Source: VGRF01 sp964460485
GTDB taxonomy: Bacteria > Myxococcota_A > UBA9160 > UBA6930
NCBI GenBank assembly: GCA_964460485.1
Contig: CAYWRY010000001.1
Location: forward strand, 1 to 64,000
DNA: 64,000 bases
Direction: 5' to 3'
This document shows, piece after piece, positions 42,538 to 51,255 of the stretch. Positions within the stretch are counted from its first letter, which is position 1. Every line of letters starts with the position of its first letter. The notes beneath the pieces were generated by a model. That model was not told the origin of the DNA. It saw only the letters and a program-made list of their open reading frames with translations, and did not search any database. The position numbers were made by a program, and so were the translations under genes.

Positions 42538-44288
42538 GACTCCGGCTCCAGGGTCGAGAGGTCGCCTTCGGGCAGGCCGAGCTCGCGCGCCTTGAGCAGG
42601 CGGCGCAGCACCTTGCCGCTGCGCGTCTTCGGCAGCGCGTCGACGAAGGCAATCTCCTTCGGCGCCACCGCGGGCCCGAGCCGCGCGCGCGCGAAGCCGA
42701 GCAGCTCGCGAAGCAGCGCCTCGCTCGGGGCGACGCCCGGCCGCAGGGCGACGAAGGCCTTGATCACCGCGCCGGCGATCGGGTCGGGCTTCCCGATCAC
42801 GCCGGCCTCGAGCACGGCCGGGTGAGCCATCAGCGCGCTCTCCACCTCGAAGGGGCCGACGAGGTGCCCGGAGGACTTGATCACGTCGTCCGCCCGGCCC
42901 ACGAACCAGTAGTAACCGTCGGCGTCGGCGCGCACGAGGTCGCCGGACAGGTACCAGCCGTCCGCGAAGCACTTGCGGTAGCGCTCCTCCTCGCCCAGGT
43001 AGGCGCGGAACATCGACGGCCAGCCCGCGCGCAGCGCGAGCTCGCCCTGCGCATCCGGCTCCGTCAGCACGCGCACCCGGTCGCCCTCGCGCGCGATCAC
43101 GGCGGCCTCGATCCCCGGCAGCGGCTTGCCCATCGAGCCGGGCTTGATCGGGAGCGCCGCGTAGTTCGCGACCATGATCCCGCCGGTTTCCGTTTGCCAC
43201 CAGTTGTCGTGGATGGGCAGCCCGAACGCCTCGATGCCCCAGTGCACGGCCTCGGGGTTCAGCGGCTCGCCTACGCTCGCAACGAAGCGCAGCGCCGGCA
43301 GCCGTCGCTCGCGCGCGAGCGCGCTGCCCGCCTTGATCAGCATGCGCACCGCGGTGGGCGCCGTGTACCAGACGCTCACGCGCTCGCGCTCCAGCGTCTC
43401 GTACCAGCGGCGCGGCTCGAACTCGGCTTCGTCGACGATGGACGTGAGGCCGAGCGCGAGCGGCGCCACGATTCCGTAAGAAGTGCCCGTCACCCAGCCG
43501 GGATCGGCCGTGCACCAGAACACGTCGCCGGGCTGGAGGTCGAGGGCGAAGCGCGCCGTCGCCACGTGCGCAACGACCGCTTCGTGCACGTGCAGGGCGC
43601 CCTTCGGCTTGCCCGTGGTGCCGCTGGTGAAGTGCAGCAGGGCCGGGTCCTCGGGCCGCGTGGGTGCGATCGCATGCTCCGGCTTCTCCGCCGCGAGCAG
43701 TGCGTCGAGATCGAGCGTGCCCGGCGGCAGCGTCTCGCCGGGAGCGCAGCCCGCGAGCAGCACGTGGGCGAGCCCCGGCACGCGCGCTCGGATGGGCGCG
43801 ACCTTGCGCGCGTAGAGAGCGGGGGTCGTGACGAGCACGCGGCCGTCGCCGAGCGCGAGCCGCTGCTGGACCGGCTCGGGGCCGAACGCCGAGAACATCG
43901 GGCAGAAGACCGCGCGCTGGCGGAGCGCTCCGAGCGCCGCGACGTAGAGCGCCGGGATCCGGCCCGCGAGCGTGAAGACGCGCTCGCCCGGGGCGACGCC
44001 CAGCCGCGCCAGCAGGTTCGCGAAGCGGGCCGCGTACCCCGTCAGCTCGCGGAACGTGAGGTCCCGCGGCGCGCCGCTCTTGGGCAGCCAGCGCAGCGCC
44101 ACGCGGTTCGCGTTCGCTCCGCCGGCGTGCCGGTCGAGCGCCTCGTGAGCGATGTTGAGGCCCGCGCCGCCGGGCAGCCCGTCGAGCAGGCTCCGCGCGT
44201 CACTCCAGCGGAAACGCGCGCGCTCTCGCTCGTAATCGGCGAGGTTGGGCGGACGCACCAGGGACTTCTCGATCGTTCCGGACGCCAC
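42534..44288 (-). CDS. acs: AMP-forming acetate--CoA ligase (acetyl-CoA synthetase type)
   Basis: A 584-residue adenylate-forming enzyme. Core motifs: FTSGTTGKPKGALHVHEA (P-loop, A3), WTG-like DNWWQTETGG (A5), the GRADDVIKSSGHLVGPFEVES (A8) segment and the catalytic, acetylatable lysine in LPKTRSGKVLRRLL (A10). Length is shorter than the 650-residue AcsA standard, so it may prefer a different short acyl group. The GTG at 44288 is predicted from homology; if transcription starts near 44290 the mRNA would be nearly leaderless, and an in-frame GTG at 44258 (GAGAAG upstream) would be an alternative. It heads the E1-E2-ACP operon. Confidence 0.88.
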   Translation of the reverse strand: MASGTIEKSLVRPPNLADYERERARFRWSDARSLLDGLPGGAGLNIAHEALDRHAGGANANRVALRWLPKSGAPRDLTFRELTGYAARFANLLARLGVAPGERVFTLAGRIPALYVAALGALRQRAVFCPMFSAFGPEPVQQRLALGDGRVLVTTPALYARKVAPIRARVPGLAHVLLAGCAPGETLPPGTLDLDALLAAEKPEHAIAPTRPEDPALLHFTSGTTGKPKGALHVHEAVVAHVATARFALDLQPGDVFWCTADPGWVTGTSYGIVAPLALGLTSIVDEAEFEPRRWYETLERERVSVWYTAPTAVRMLIKAGSALARERRLPALRFVASVGEPLNPEAVHWGIEAFGLPIHDNWWQTETGGIMVANYAALPIKPGSMGKPLPGIEAAVIAREGDRVRVLTEPDAQGELALRAGWPSMFRAYLGEEERYRKCFADGWYLSGDLVRADADGYYWFVGRADDVIKSSGHLVGPFEVESALMAHPAVLEAGVIGKPDPIAGAVIKAFVALRPGVAPSEALLRELLGFARARLGPAVAPKEIAFVDALPKTRSGKVLRRLLKARELGLPEGDLSTLEPES

Positions 44289-44300
44289 GGCCTGGCGCGG

Positions 44301-44316
44301 AGCAAGCCGCGTACCG
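44301..44316 (-). promoter_or_regulatory. Sigma-54 promoter candidate 10 (acs-E1-E2-ACP operon)
   Basis: Reverse strand CGGTACGCGGCTTGCT: perfect TTGCT, GG-N10-GC, one change in the -24 box. Almost the same sequence as candidate 5. Predicted start about 44290, two bases before the GTG. Confidence 0.58.
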
Positions 44317-44419
44317 GCCGCGCTGGCTCCTGTGCGGAGCGGGCGTCCTCGGGCAAGGGATCCGGATCGGCGCCCGGGGCGACCTGCCCCGGCTCAGGGC
44401 GATCGCGAGGCGCGCCGTC

Positions 44420-44974
44420 TCACCAGCGGCGGACGCGACCCACGTCAATGTGGACGAAGCTCGGGCCGGGGTAGAAGCCGACGCCGCCGCCGCCCAGCCC
44501 GAGCGCGACGTCCCGCAGCGTCTGCAATTCGCAGCCCGGCAGCCGCACGTCGATGGCTTGTCCGACCATGTGAAGGCTGCGCCGCGCGACGCCTCCGCTG
44601 CGCGCCGCCAGCGCCGAGTTCGTCGCCGCCGAGCGATAGCCGGAGATCACGTGAAACGCCTCGCGCGACTCGAGCTGTGTGTGGAGGCGATGGAGCAGGT
44701 CGAGCAGGCGCAAGTCGATCGCGTGGACGTCGCCCGAGTAGTGGTCGCGCAGCAGGTGGTCGATGGCGGCGAGTCCCTCGCGCACCGGCTGGCCGCCAGC
44801 CCAGTAGACGACGCGGCCGCGCTCGCCAGTGTGCGTGTGGAAGAAGGCGAGGGCGCGCTCGTCCGCTGGGGCGGCGCGCACGGCGCGCGGGACCACGAGC
44901 GCGGCAGCGCCCAGCGCGGCGTCGCGCAGGAGCGCGCGCCGCGAGAGCGAGGCGCCGGGAAGCTCGTCCGTCAC
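44420..44974 (-). CDS. Exported DUF882/MepK-like murein endopeptidase
   Basis: A 184-residue exported peptidase of the M15/DUF882 group. A Tat-type signal (SRRALLRDAALGAAALVV) covers the first ~30 residues. The catalytic zinc ligands are in SLHMVGQAIDVRLPG (HxxxxxxD) and FVHIDVG (HxD), with SGYRSAATN upstream. E. coli MepK (YcbK) belongs here and cuts 3-3 crosslinks in peptidoglycan. The gene directly follows an L,D-transpeptidase gene, with a GTGA overlap, so an enzyme that makes 3-3 crosslinks is paired with one that cuts them. Confidence 0.88.
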   Translation of the reverse strand: MTDELPGASLSRRALLRDAALGAAALVVPRAVRAAPADERALAFFHTHTGERGRVVYWAGGQPVREGLAAIDHLLRDHYSGDVHAIDLRLLDLLHRLHTQLESREAFHVISGYRSAATNSALAARSGGVARRSLHMVGQAIDVRLPGCELQTLRDVALGLGGGGVGFYPGPSFVHIDVGRVRRW

Positions 44975-45909
44975 GAGCAGGGTCCCCCCAGCGCGCCGAG
45001 CGTCACGTCGATGGCGACGCCTTCCTGCGCCCCCAGCACTTCTCTCGCACGCGCCCAGTCGATTCGCTTCGTCAGGCCGTTCTCAGCGGCGAGCAGCTCG
45101 AGGCGCGCCGGCGCGCGTTCGCTCCGGCGATAGGCATCGGGGTGCACCTCGAGGCACACGCGCCCGTCGGCGAGCGCGCCCAGCAGCAGCGGCTCGTACA
45201 CGATCGTCACCGTCTCGCCGAGGGGCGTACGCTCGTAGAGCGCCGCCGCGTCGTCCGGATGCAGGCGGATGCAGCCGTGGGTGCGGAGCGCGTAGACGCT
45301 CGCGGGCGCGTTGGTGCCGTGAATGCCGCAGCTCGACCGCGACAGCCCGAGCCAGTGGCGGCCGAGCGGATTCTCGGGACCGGGCGGAACGATCGTCTTC
45401 ACGGGCTTCCCCTCGCGGCGCATCTCGTCCTGGATCGAGAGCGGGACGATCCACGGCTTGTCGGTCGCGCGCGCCTCGATCTCGAACTCGCCGATCGGCG
45501 TGCGCCAGCTTGGCCGTCCCGCGGCGACGGGGTACGCGGCGACCACCGCCCCTCGGCGGCGCTGGAAGAGCATGCGTTGCGGCACGTTGATCAGGATCGC
45601 GTCGGCGGAGAGCATCGCCGTGACCGCCGGCACGAGGTGCGGATTCTCGACGCGCAGCGTCTGGCCGAGGGCGAGGCGCGCGTCCGCGGCGAGTCCGTTT
45701 GCGCGGGCGAGGGCGGGCACCGACACACCGAAACGCGCGGCCACGCTCGTCAGGGAGTCGCCCGCCGCCGCCGCGACCTCGTGCACGCCGCCCATGCGCT
45801 CGCGCGCGAGGGACGGCGCCGCGGCCGGCTCCAGCACGGATGCGCGCGCGCTCCCGCACAGCGCGAGGCCGGCGAGGAGCAGCGACGCCATGCGCCGCGC
45901 CGGTCTCAC
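44971..45909 (-). CDS. L,D-transpeptidase (YkuD domain) with LysM-like region
   Basis: A 312-residue exported enzyme. After a signal peptide (residues ~1-24) comes a LysM-like segment (GDSLTSVAARFGVSVPALARANG, about residues 50-72), then a YkuD domain. The active-site motif is HGTN... and THGCIRLHPDD, with the catalytic cysteine in HGC (about residue 215). Such enzymes form 3-3 peptide crosslinks or attach lipoproteins. It overlaps both neighbours by four bases (GTGA). It may thicken or re-shape the wall in non-growing cells. Confidence 0.92.
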   Translation of the reverse strand: MRPARRMASLLLAGLALCGSARASVLEPAAAPSLARERMGGVHEVAAAAGDSLTSVAARFGVSVPALARANGLAADARLALGQTLRVENPHLVPAVTAMLSADAILINVPQRMLFQRRRGAVVAAYPVAAGRPSWRTPIGEFEIEARATDKPWIVPLSIQDEMRREGKPVKTIVPPGPENPLGRHWLGLSRSSCGIHGTNAPASVYALRTHGCIRLHPDDAAALYERTPLGETVTIVYEPLLLGALADGRVCLEVHPDAYRRSERAPARLELLAAENGLTKRIDWARAREVLGAQEGVAIDVTLGALGGPCS

Positions 45910-46373
45910 TTCGGCGGAGCGGCGGGTGCGGCGGCGGCCTTCTCGGGCTGGCCTGCGAGCGCGCGGCTCGCGTCCTCGAGCGCGCGATCGAGGGTCGTCA
46001 CCTCGTCCACGTCGCCGCGCCGGATCTGGTCCGCGAGCTGGCTAAGCGCTTTCTCGGCGGTCTCGAGGCGCCGCCGGTCCTCGCCGGCGCTGCGCTGCGC
46101 GAAGTAAGCGAAGCCGACCGCCGCCTTCTCCAGCTCGTCGGCGGCATAGCTGCGCCGGTCCTTCACGAAGCCGCGCCGCGCGCGGGTCATGTGCACGTCA
46201 GGTTCCTGAACCCTCACGAAGGTCTCGTGCTGCCGGATGAACACCTTGTCGCTGCCGATGAACCAGCGCTTGGTGTCCGCGTGGGCGTCAGCGCCCGGCA
46301 GGAGCGCGAGTCCGAGTCCGAGGGCGGCCGCGCGCAGGAGAGCGGTTCGGGAAGGTCGAATCGGCATGGTCAT
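45906..46373 (-). CDS. Exported helical protein of unknown function
   Basis: A 155-residue exported protein. A signal peptide of about 30 residues (MPIRPSRTALLRAAALGLGL... ending AHADT) is followed by KRWFIGSDKVFIRQHETFVRV and a helical part with many Arg/Glu/Ala residues (about 70-145) and an Ala/Pro tail. No family recognised. It heads the cell-wall operon (L,D-transpeptidase, MepK-like) with a GGAGGA site and a sigma-54-type promoter; a role as wall or envelope accessory factor is likely but unproven. Confidence 0.75.
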   Translation of the reverse strand: MTMPIRPSRTALLRAAALGLGLALLPGADAHADTKRWFIGSDKVFIRQHETFVRVQEPDVHMTRARRGFVKDRRSYAADELEKAAVGFAYFAQRSAGEDRRRLETAEKALSQLADQIRRGDVDEVTTLDRALEDASRALAGQPEKAAAAPAAPPK

Positions 46374-46405
46374 CTCGAATCCTCCACTGACATCGAACCG
46401 CTTCC

Positions 46406-46421
46406 AGCAAGGTTCGTTCCG
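46406..46421 (-). promoter_or_regulatory. Sigma-54 promoter candidate 11 (wall-remodelling operon)
   Basis: Reverse strand CGGAACGAACCTTGCT: perfect TTGCT, one base change in the -24 box. Predicted start about 46395; GGAGGA lies just downstream, ATG at 46373. Divergent from candidate 12. Confidence 0.6.
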
Positions 46422-46483
46422 TCTCCGCTGGCTCCCCGGATGGCGCCACCGGGCGGGCCGCGCGCCCCGAGCCGAGGTCGAGT

Positions 46484-46499
46484 CGGCATGGCCGATGCA
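46484..46499 (+). promoter_or_regulatory. Sigma-54 promoter candidate 12 (phosphoribosyltransferase-malic enzyme)
   Basis: CGGCATGGCCGATGCA: GGCATG and ATGCA with GG-N10-GC spacing. Predicted start about 46510; AGGAGGG at 46513-46519, ATG at 46525. Confidence 0.6.
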
Positions 46500-46524
46500 C
46501 AATCGCCCGCGCAGGAGGGCGCGC

Positions 46525-47169
46525 ATGTTCGAGAACCGCAGCGACGCGGGCCGCCAGCTCGCGAGGCGCCTCGCTCGCTTCCGGGGCCACGACGTCGTCG
46601 TGCTCGCCCTCCCGCGTGGCGGCGTGCCGGTCGCGTTCGAGGTTGCGCAGGCGCTCGGCGCTCCCCTCGATTTGCTGCTCGTACGAAAGCTCGGCGCGCC
46701 GGGGCACCCGGAGCTCGCCGCCGGTGCGATCGTGGACGGCGAGACGCTCGAGATCGTCGCCAACGAGGACGTGCTGCGGCTGACGGGTGCGGACCACGCG
46801 TTTCTCGAGCGCGTCGCGCAGCGCGAGCTCGCCGAGCTGGAGCGCCGCCGCGCGCTGTACTTGGGCGCGCGGCCGCCGCTCGCGGTGAAGGGCCGGACGG
46901 CGATCGTCGTCGACGACGGCGTGGCGACCGGTGCGACGGTGCGCGCCGCGCTGCGGGGCCTGCGCCGGCGCGCGCCCGCGCGCGTCGTGCTCGCCGTGCC
47001 GGTGGCTGCGCCGGAGGCGCTCGCGTCGCTCGCCGCCGAAGCGGACGAGACCGAGTGCCTCGAGGCGCCCGCGAGCTTCGGCGCCGTGGGCTCCTTCTAC
47101 CGCGACTTCCGCCAGACCGGCGACGCGGAGGTGATCGCGCTGCTGGAGCGCGCAGCGAAGCCGGCATGA
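46525..47169 (+). CDS. Phosphoribosyltransferase family protein
   Basis: A 214-residue protein with type I phosphoribosyltransferase features: LALPRGGVPVAFEVA near residues 29-42, the PRPP loop VVDDGVATGATVRAAL (about residues 127-141), and later FYRDFRQTGDAEV. Relatives occur in the DosR regulon (such as Rv0571c) and often lack a known base substrate. Its stop overlaps the malic enzyme start (ATGA), so it is coupled to a central-carbon gene. AGGAGG precedes the ATG. Confidence 0.85.
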   Translation: MFENRSDAGRQLARRLARFRGHDVVVLALPRGGVPVAFEVAQALGAPLDLLLVRKLGAPGHPELAAGAIVDGETLEIVANEDVLRLTGADHAFLERVAQRELAELERRRALYLGARPPLAVKGRTAIVVDDGVATGATVRAALRGLRRRAPARVVLAVPVAAPEALASLAAEADETECLEAPASFGAVGSFYRDFRQTGDAEVIALLERAAKPA

Positions 47170-48521
47170 GCGAACGCGAACCGGCGCCGCAGCCCGAGCT
47201 CGAGACGCCCACGCAGGCCGCACTGCGCCTCGGTCCGCTCTACCGTGGCAAGCTGCAGACGGTGCCGAAGGTGCCGGTGCGCGGGCTCGGCGACTTCGCG
47301 CTCTGGTACACGCCGGGCGTCGCCGCGCAGTCGCGCGCGGTCGCGGCGCAGCCGGCGCTCGTCTTCGAGCACACCAACAAGTCGAACCTCGTGGCGGTCG
47401 TCTCCGACGGGACGCGCGTGCTCGGCCTGGGCGACATCGGCCCGCTCGCGGCGCTGCCCGTGATGGAGGGCAAGGCGCTCCTGTTTCGCGTGCTGGGCGG
47501 CGTCGACGCGGTCGCGCTGTGCCTCGACACCAAGGACCCCGACGAGCTGGTGCGCACGGTCGAGATTCTCGCGCCCTCCTTCGGCGGCGTGAACCTCGAG
47601 GACATCGCGCAGCCGAAGTGCTTCGACGTGCTGGCGCGGCTGCGCGAGCGGCTCGACGTCCCCGTCTGGCACGACGACCAGCAGGGCACGGCGACCGTCG
47701 TGCTCGCGGCCGTGCGCGCGGCGCTGCGGGTCGTCGGCAAGCGCCTCGCCGACGCGAAGCTCGCGTTCGTCGGCTGCGGCGCCGCGAACACGGCCAGCGT
47801 ACGGCTGCTGCGCGTGGCGGGCGCCGACCCGCGCGCGATGGTGATCTGCGACCGCAGCGGCGTGCTGCACCCGCTGCGCTCCGATCTCGACGCGCTGCGC
47901 GCGCGGGCTCCGCACAAGTGGGAGCTCGCGCACGTCACCAACGCCGAGCGCGTCACCGGCGGTGTGCGCGAAGCGCTGCGGGGCGCGGACGTGTGCATCG
48001 CGTTCAGCGAAGCGCGGCCCGGCGTGATCCGCCCCGAGTGGGTCGGCGAGATGGCGCGCGATGCCGTGGTGTTCGCGTGCGCCAACCCGGAGCCGGAGAT
48101 CTGGCCCGCCGACGCGCTCGCGGCCGGAGCGCGCATCGTGGCGACGGGCCGCAGCGACTTCGCCAACCAGCTCAACAACTCGCTGGTCTTCCCCGGCATG
48201 TTCCGCGGCGCGCTCGACGTGCAAGCGCGTGCGATCAGCGAGGGCATGGCGCTCGCCGCGGCCGAGGCGCTGGAGCGGCTCGCGGAGGGACGCGGCCTGC
48301 GCGAGGGCCGCATCCTGCCGCTGGTCACCGACGAGGAGACCGCGGTGCGCGTGGCCGTCGCGGCCGGGGGCGCGGCTTGCGCCGAAGGGCTCGCGCTCGC
48401 GCCGAAGGACGAAGCGGAGCGGGGCCGCGAGGCGCGCCGCGCGATCGGCGACGCGCGCGCGCAGCTGGACGCGCTCGTCGCCGCGGGCCTCGTGCGGCTG
48501 CCGGAGCACGCCCCGCGTTAG
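47166..48521 (+). CDS. NAD(P)-dependent malic enzyme, short form
   Basis: A 451-residue oxidative decarboxylase of malate to pyruvate. The N-terminal domain has GDFALWYTPGVAAQSRAVAA and FGGVNLEDIAQPKCF; the tail of the metal site is DVPVWHDDQQGTATV, and the nucleotide-binding domain contains FVGCGAANTASVRLL and ANPEPEIWPADA. The protein ends around the malate domain without the phosphotransacetylase-like tail of MaeB. Made with the phosphoribosyltransferase, it could supply pyruvate to the E1-E2 complex and regenerate reduced nucleotide. It converges with the P-ATPase gene, the stops overlapping by four bases. Confidence 0.93.
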   Translation: MSEREPAPQPELETPTQAALRLGPLYRGKLQTVPKVPVRGLGDFALWYTPGVAAQSRAVAAQPALVFEHTNKSNLVAVVSDGTRVLGLGDIGPLAALPVMEGKALLFRVLGGVDAVALCLDTKDPDELVRTVEILAPSFGGVNLEDIAQPKCFDVLARLRERLDVPVWHDDQQGTATVVLAAVRAALRVVGKRLADAKLAFVGCGAANTASVRLLRVAGADPRAMVICDRSGVLHPLRSDLDALRARAPHKWELAHVTNAERVTGGVREALRGADVCIAFSEARPGVIRPEWVGEMARDAVVFACANPEPEIWPADALAAGARIVATGRSDFANQLNNSLVFPGMFRGALDVQARAISEGMALAAAEALERLAEGRGLREGRILPLVTDEETAVRVAVAAGGAACAEGLALAPKDEAERGREARRAIGDARAQLDALVAAGLVRLPEHAPR

Positions 48522-51205
48522 GCCGCTGCGCCCGCGCGCCGCGCGCCAAGCGCTCGCAGGAGCGTGGTCGCTGCCAGCGAGCCGAGGCTCGCGGCGAGCA
48601 CGAGCAAGAGAGCGCGGGCGGGAAGGGGCGCGAGCGCGAGCACGCCCGCGAACGCGGGCAGGGTGCCCGCGGCCGCAATCAGGCCCGCGCACAGCGCGAC
48701 GGCGCCCCACGCCCACGGGTTGCGCGTGACCTCGCTGCGCCACACGCGCGAGCCCGCTCCGCGCATGTCGAACACGTGCCAGAGCTGTGCGAGCGCGAGG
48801 GTGTAGAACGAGACGGTGACGACTTCGGCCTCGCCCAGGCCGAGCCCGCGCGAGGCCAGCGCCATGGCCGCGAACACGCTCGCGCTGATCGCGAGGCTCC
48901 CCCGCAGCGCCGCGCGCCAGTGCGCGGCCGCGAGCAGCGCTTCGCGCGGGTCGCGGGGCGGGCGATGCATCACGCCCTCCGGGCCCTCGGAAGCGCCGAG
49001 CGCGAGCGCCGGGAAGACGTCCGTCACGAAGTTTAGGAAGAGGATCTGGAGCGGCAGCAGCGGCAGCGGGGCGCGCAGCGCGGCGGCGAGGCCGACCACG
49101 AGGATCTCGCTGAGGTTGCACGCCACCAGGTAGATCACGAACGCGCGGATGTTCCCGAAAATCACCCGGCCCTGGTGGACGGCGGCGACGATCGTCGCGA
49201 AGGCGTCGTCGCGCAGGACGAGGTCCGCCGCCTCGCGCGCGACCGCCGTGCCGCGCTCGCCCATCGCGATGCCGATGTCCGCCTTGCGCAGGGCCGGCGC
49301 GTCGTTCACGCCGTCGCCCGTCATCGCTACCACCGCGCCGTGCGCCTGGTGCAGGGCGATCAACGCGAGCTTCTGCTCCGGGCTCGCGCGCGCCACGATC
49401 GGCGCCGCGAGCGCCGCCTCGCCGCTCGCGGCGAGCGCGTCCCCCCGCAGCACGGGCGCGTTCGCGTCGTGCACGAGCCCCACGGCGAGCGCGACGGTGC
49501 GCGCGGTCGCGGGCTGGTCGCCGGTCGCCATCACCACGCGGATGCCGGCGCCGCGGCAGGCCGCGAGCGCGCCTCGCACGTTCGGGCGCGGAGGGTCGAG
49601 CAGACCGACGAGGCCGAGCAGCGTCAGCCCCGCGTAGGGATCCTCGTCGGCGCGTGCCGCGCGACGCTCCGCGACTGCGAGCACGCGCAGCCCGCGGAGC
49701 GCCATCTCCTCGTTTCGCGCCAGCCAGCGAGCGCGCACCTCGCTGTCGAGGGCGCGCGCGGCCGCGCCGTCGGCGACGGCGCTGCACGCGGCGAGCACGG
49801 GCTCGGGCGCTCCCTTCACGGCGACGCGGAACGCCTCGGCTTCGCGGTGGACGGACGCCATCATCTTCTGCGCCGGGTCGAAGGCGACGCTGCGCACCTC
49901 CGGCAGGCGCGCCACGAGCGCTTCGCGCTCGATGCCCGCCTCGCGCGCGGCGGCCAGGAGCGCGAGCTCGAGCGGATCTCCGACCGCCTCTGCGCCGTCG
50001 GCGAGCGCGGCGTCGTTGCACAGCGCGCCCGCTTCGAGCGCGCGCCTCAGCTCGAGCTCGGCGCCGGCGTCCAGCGGGCTGCCGTCGCGCGAGAAGGCGC
50101 GCGCGCCGGTGGCGACGCGCATTGCGCCGCCCGGCAGCGCGAGCTCGACCACCGTCAGGCGGTTCTCGGTGAGCGTGCCCGTCTTGTCGACGATCACGAC
50201 GCCCGTGGCGCCGAGCGTCTCCACCGCCGCGAGCCGATTCACGAGGGCGTTGCGCTTTGCCATGCGGCGCACGCCGCGCGCGAGGGCGAGCGTCGCGATC
50301 ACCGGAAGTCCCTCGGGCACGGCGGCGACGGCGAGCGCGAGGGCGGTCTCCACCATCACCGCCGGGTCGCGCTGCGCGGCGACGCCCGCGCCGATCACGA
50401 GCGCGGCGACGGCCACCGCGAGGACGAGCAGGCGGCGGCCCAGCCGGTCGAGGCGCCGCTCGAGCGGCGTCGGCGCGTCGGGCACTGCCTCGACGAGCCG
50501 GGCGATGCGTCCTAGCTCGGTGCTCGCGCCGGTGGCCACCACCACCGCTTCGCCCGAGCCGCGCGTCAGGGCCGAACCCTTGAAGAGCATGCCCGGCCGC
50601 TCGGCGAGCGGCGCAGCGGCGTCGACCGGCTCCGCGCGCTTGGCGACCGGCAGCGATTCGCCGGTGAGCAGCGACTCGTCCGCCTGGAGCTTCGAGCCCG
50701 ACAGGATGCGCAGGTCCGCCGCGATCAAGTCGCCGGCTTCCAGCAGCACGATGTCTCCGGGCACGATGCGGTCCGCGTCGACGCGCTGGCTCCGGCCGTC
50801 GCGGCGCACGCTCGCCCGCTCGACGCCGAGCCTGCGCAGCGCCTCCACGGCGCGCACCGACCGCAGCTCCGTCGCGAAGCCGATCGCGGCGTTGATCGCC
50901 AGCACGACGCCGATCGCCGCCGCCTCGAGGCGGTGCCCGGACGCGAGCGAGAGCCCGACGCCCACCGCGAGCATCGCCACCACGACGCTCTCGAACTGCG
51001 CAGCGAGCACGGCGAGCGCGCTGCGCGTGCGCGCCCGGCGCAGCTGATTCGGCCCGAAGCGCGAAAGGCGCGCCTGCGCTTCGGCGCTCGACAGGCCGCT
51101 GCGCGCGTCGACGGCCAAGGCCGCGAGCAGGGCGTGCGGTTCCGCCGCATGGGGAGCAGCGGGCGGAGCTTGCGGTGCCGCTGCGGGCGTCGGCGCGCGC
51201 TGCAT
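48518..51205 (-). CDS. P2-type (calcium-like) cation-transporting ATPase
   Basis: An 895-residue ion pump. The actuator-domain TGES loop is at residues 181-184, the conserved membrane PEGLP at 297-301, and the phosphorylated aspartate in DKTGTLTEN (Asp340). TGDGVNDAPALRKADIG forms the late ATP-hinge motif, and MTGDG is present. The presence of PEGLP and lack of CPx places it with Ca2+/Na+/K+-type (P2) pumps rather than heavy-metal pumps. Similar ATPases (CtpF-like) belong to low-oxygen regulons. Start ATG 51205 has no strong Shine-Dalgarno; it probably follows the CBS gene in one transcript. Confidence 0.92.
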   Translation of the reverse strand: MQRAPTPAAAPQAPPAAPHAAEPHALLAALAVDARSGLSSAEAQARLSRFGPNQLRRARTRSALAVLAAQFESVVVAMLAVGVGLSLASGHRLEAAAIGVVLAINAAIGFATELRSVRAVEALRRLGVERASVRRDGRSQRVDADRIVPGDIVLLEAGDLIAADLRILSGSKLQADESLLTGESLPVAKRAEPVDAAAPLAERPGMLFKGSALTRGSGEAVVVATGASTELGRIARLVEAVPDAPTPLERRLDRLGRRLLVLAVAVAALVIGAGVAAQRDPAVMVETALALAVAAVPEGLPVIATLALARGVRRMAKRNALVNRLAAVETLGATGVVIVDKTGTLTENRLTVVELALPGGAMRVATGARAFSRDGSPLDAGAELELRRALEAGALCNDAALADGAEAVGDPLELALLAAAREAGIEREALVARLPEVRSVAFDPAQKMMASVHREAEAFRVAVKGAPEPVLAACSAVADGAAARALDSEVRARWLARNEEMALRGLRVLAVAERRAARADEDPYAGLTLLGLVGLLDPPRPNVRGALAACRGAGIRVVMATGDQPATARTVALAVGLVHDANAPVLRGDALAASGEAALAAPIVARASPEQKLALIALHQAHGAVVAMTGDGVNDAPALRKADIGIAMGERGTAVAREAADLVLRDDAFATIVAAVHQGRVIFGNIRAFVIYLVACNLSEILVVGLAAALRAPLPLLPLQILFLNFVTDVFPALALGASEGPEGVMHRPPRDPREALLAAAHWRAALRGSLAISASVFAAMALASRGLGLGEAEVVTVSFYTLALAQLWHVFDMRGAGSRVWRSEVTRNPWAWGAVALCAGLIAAAGTLPAFAGVLALAPLPARALLLVLAASLGSLAATTLLRALGARRAGAAA

Positions 51206-51255
51206 GCGGCGAGATTCGCGCGGCGCGTCCCCGGAGACGCCGCGCGCCGAGTCGC

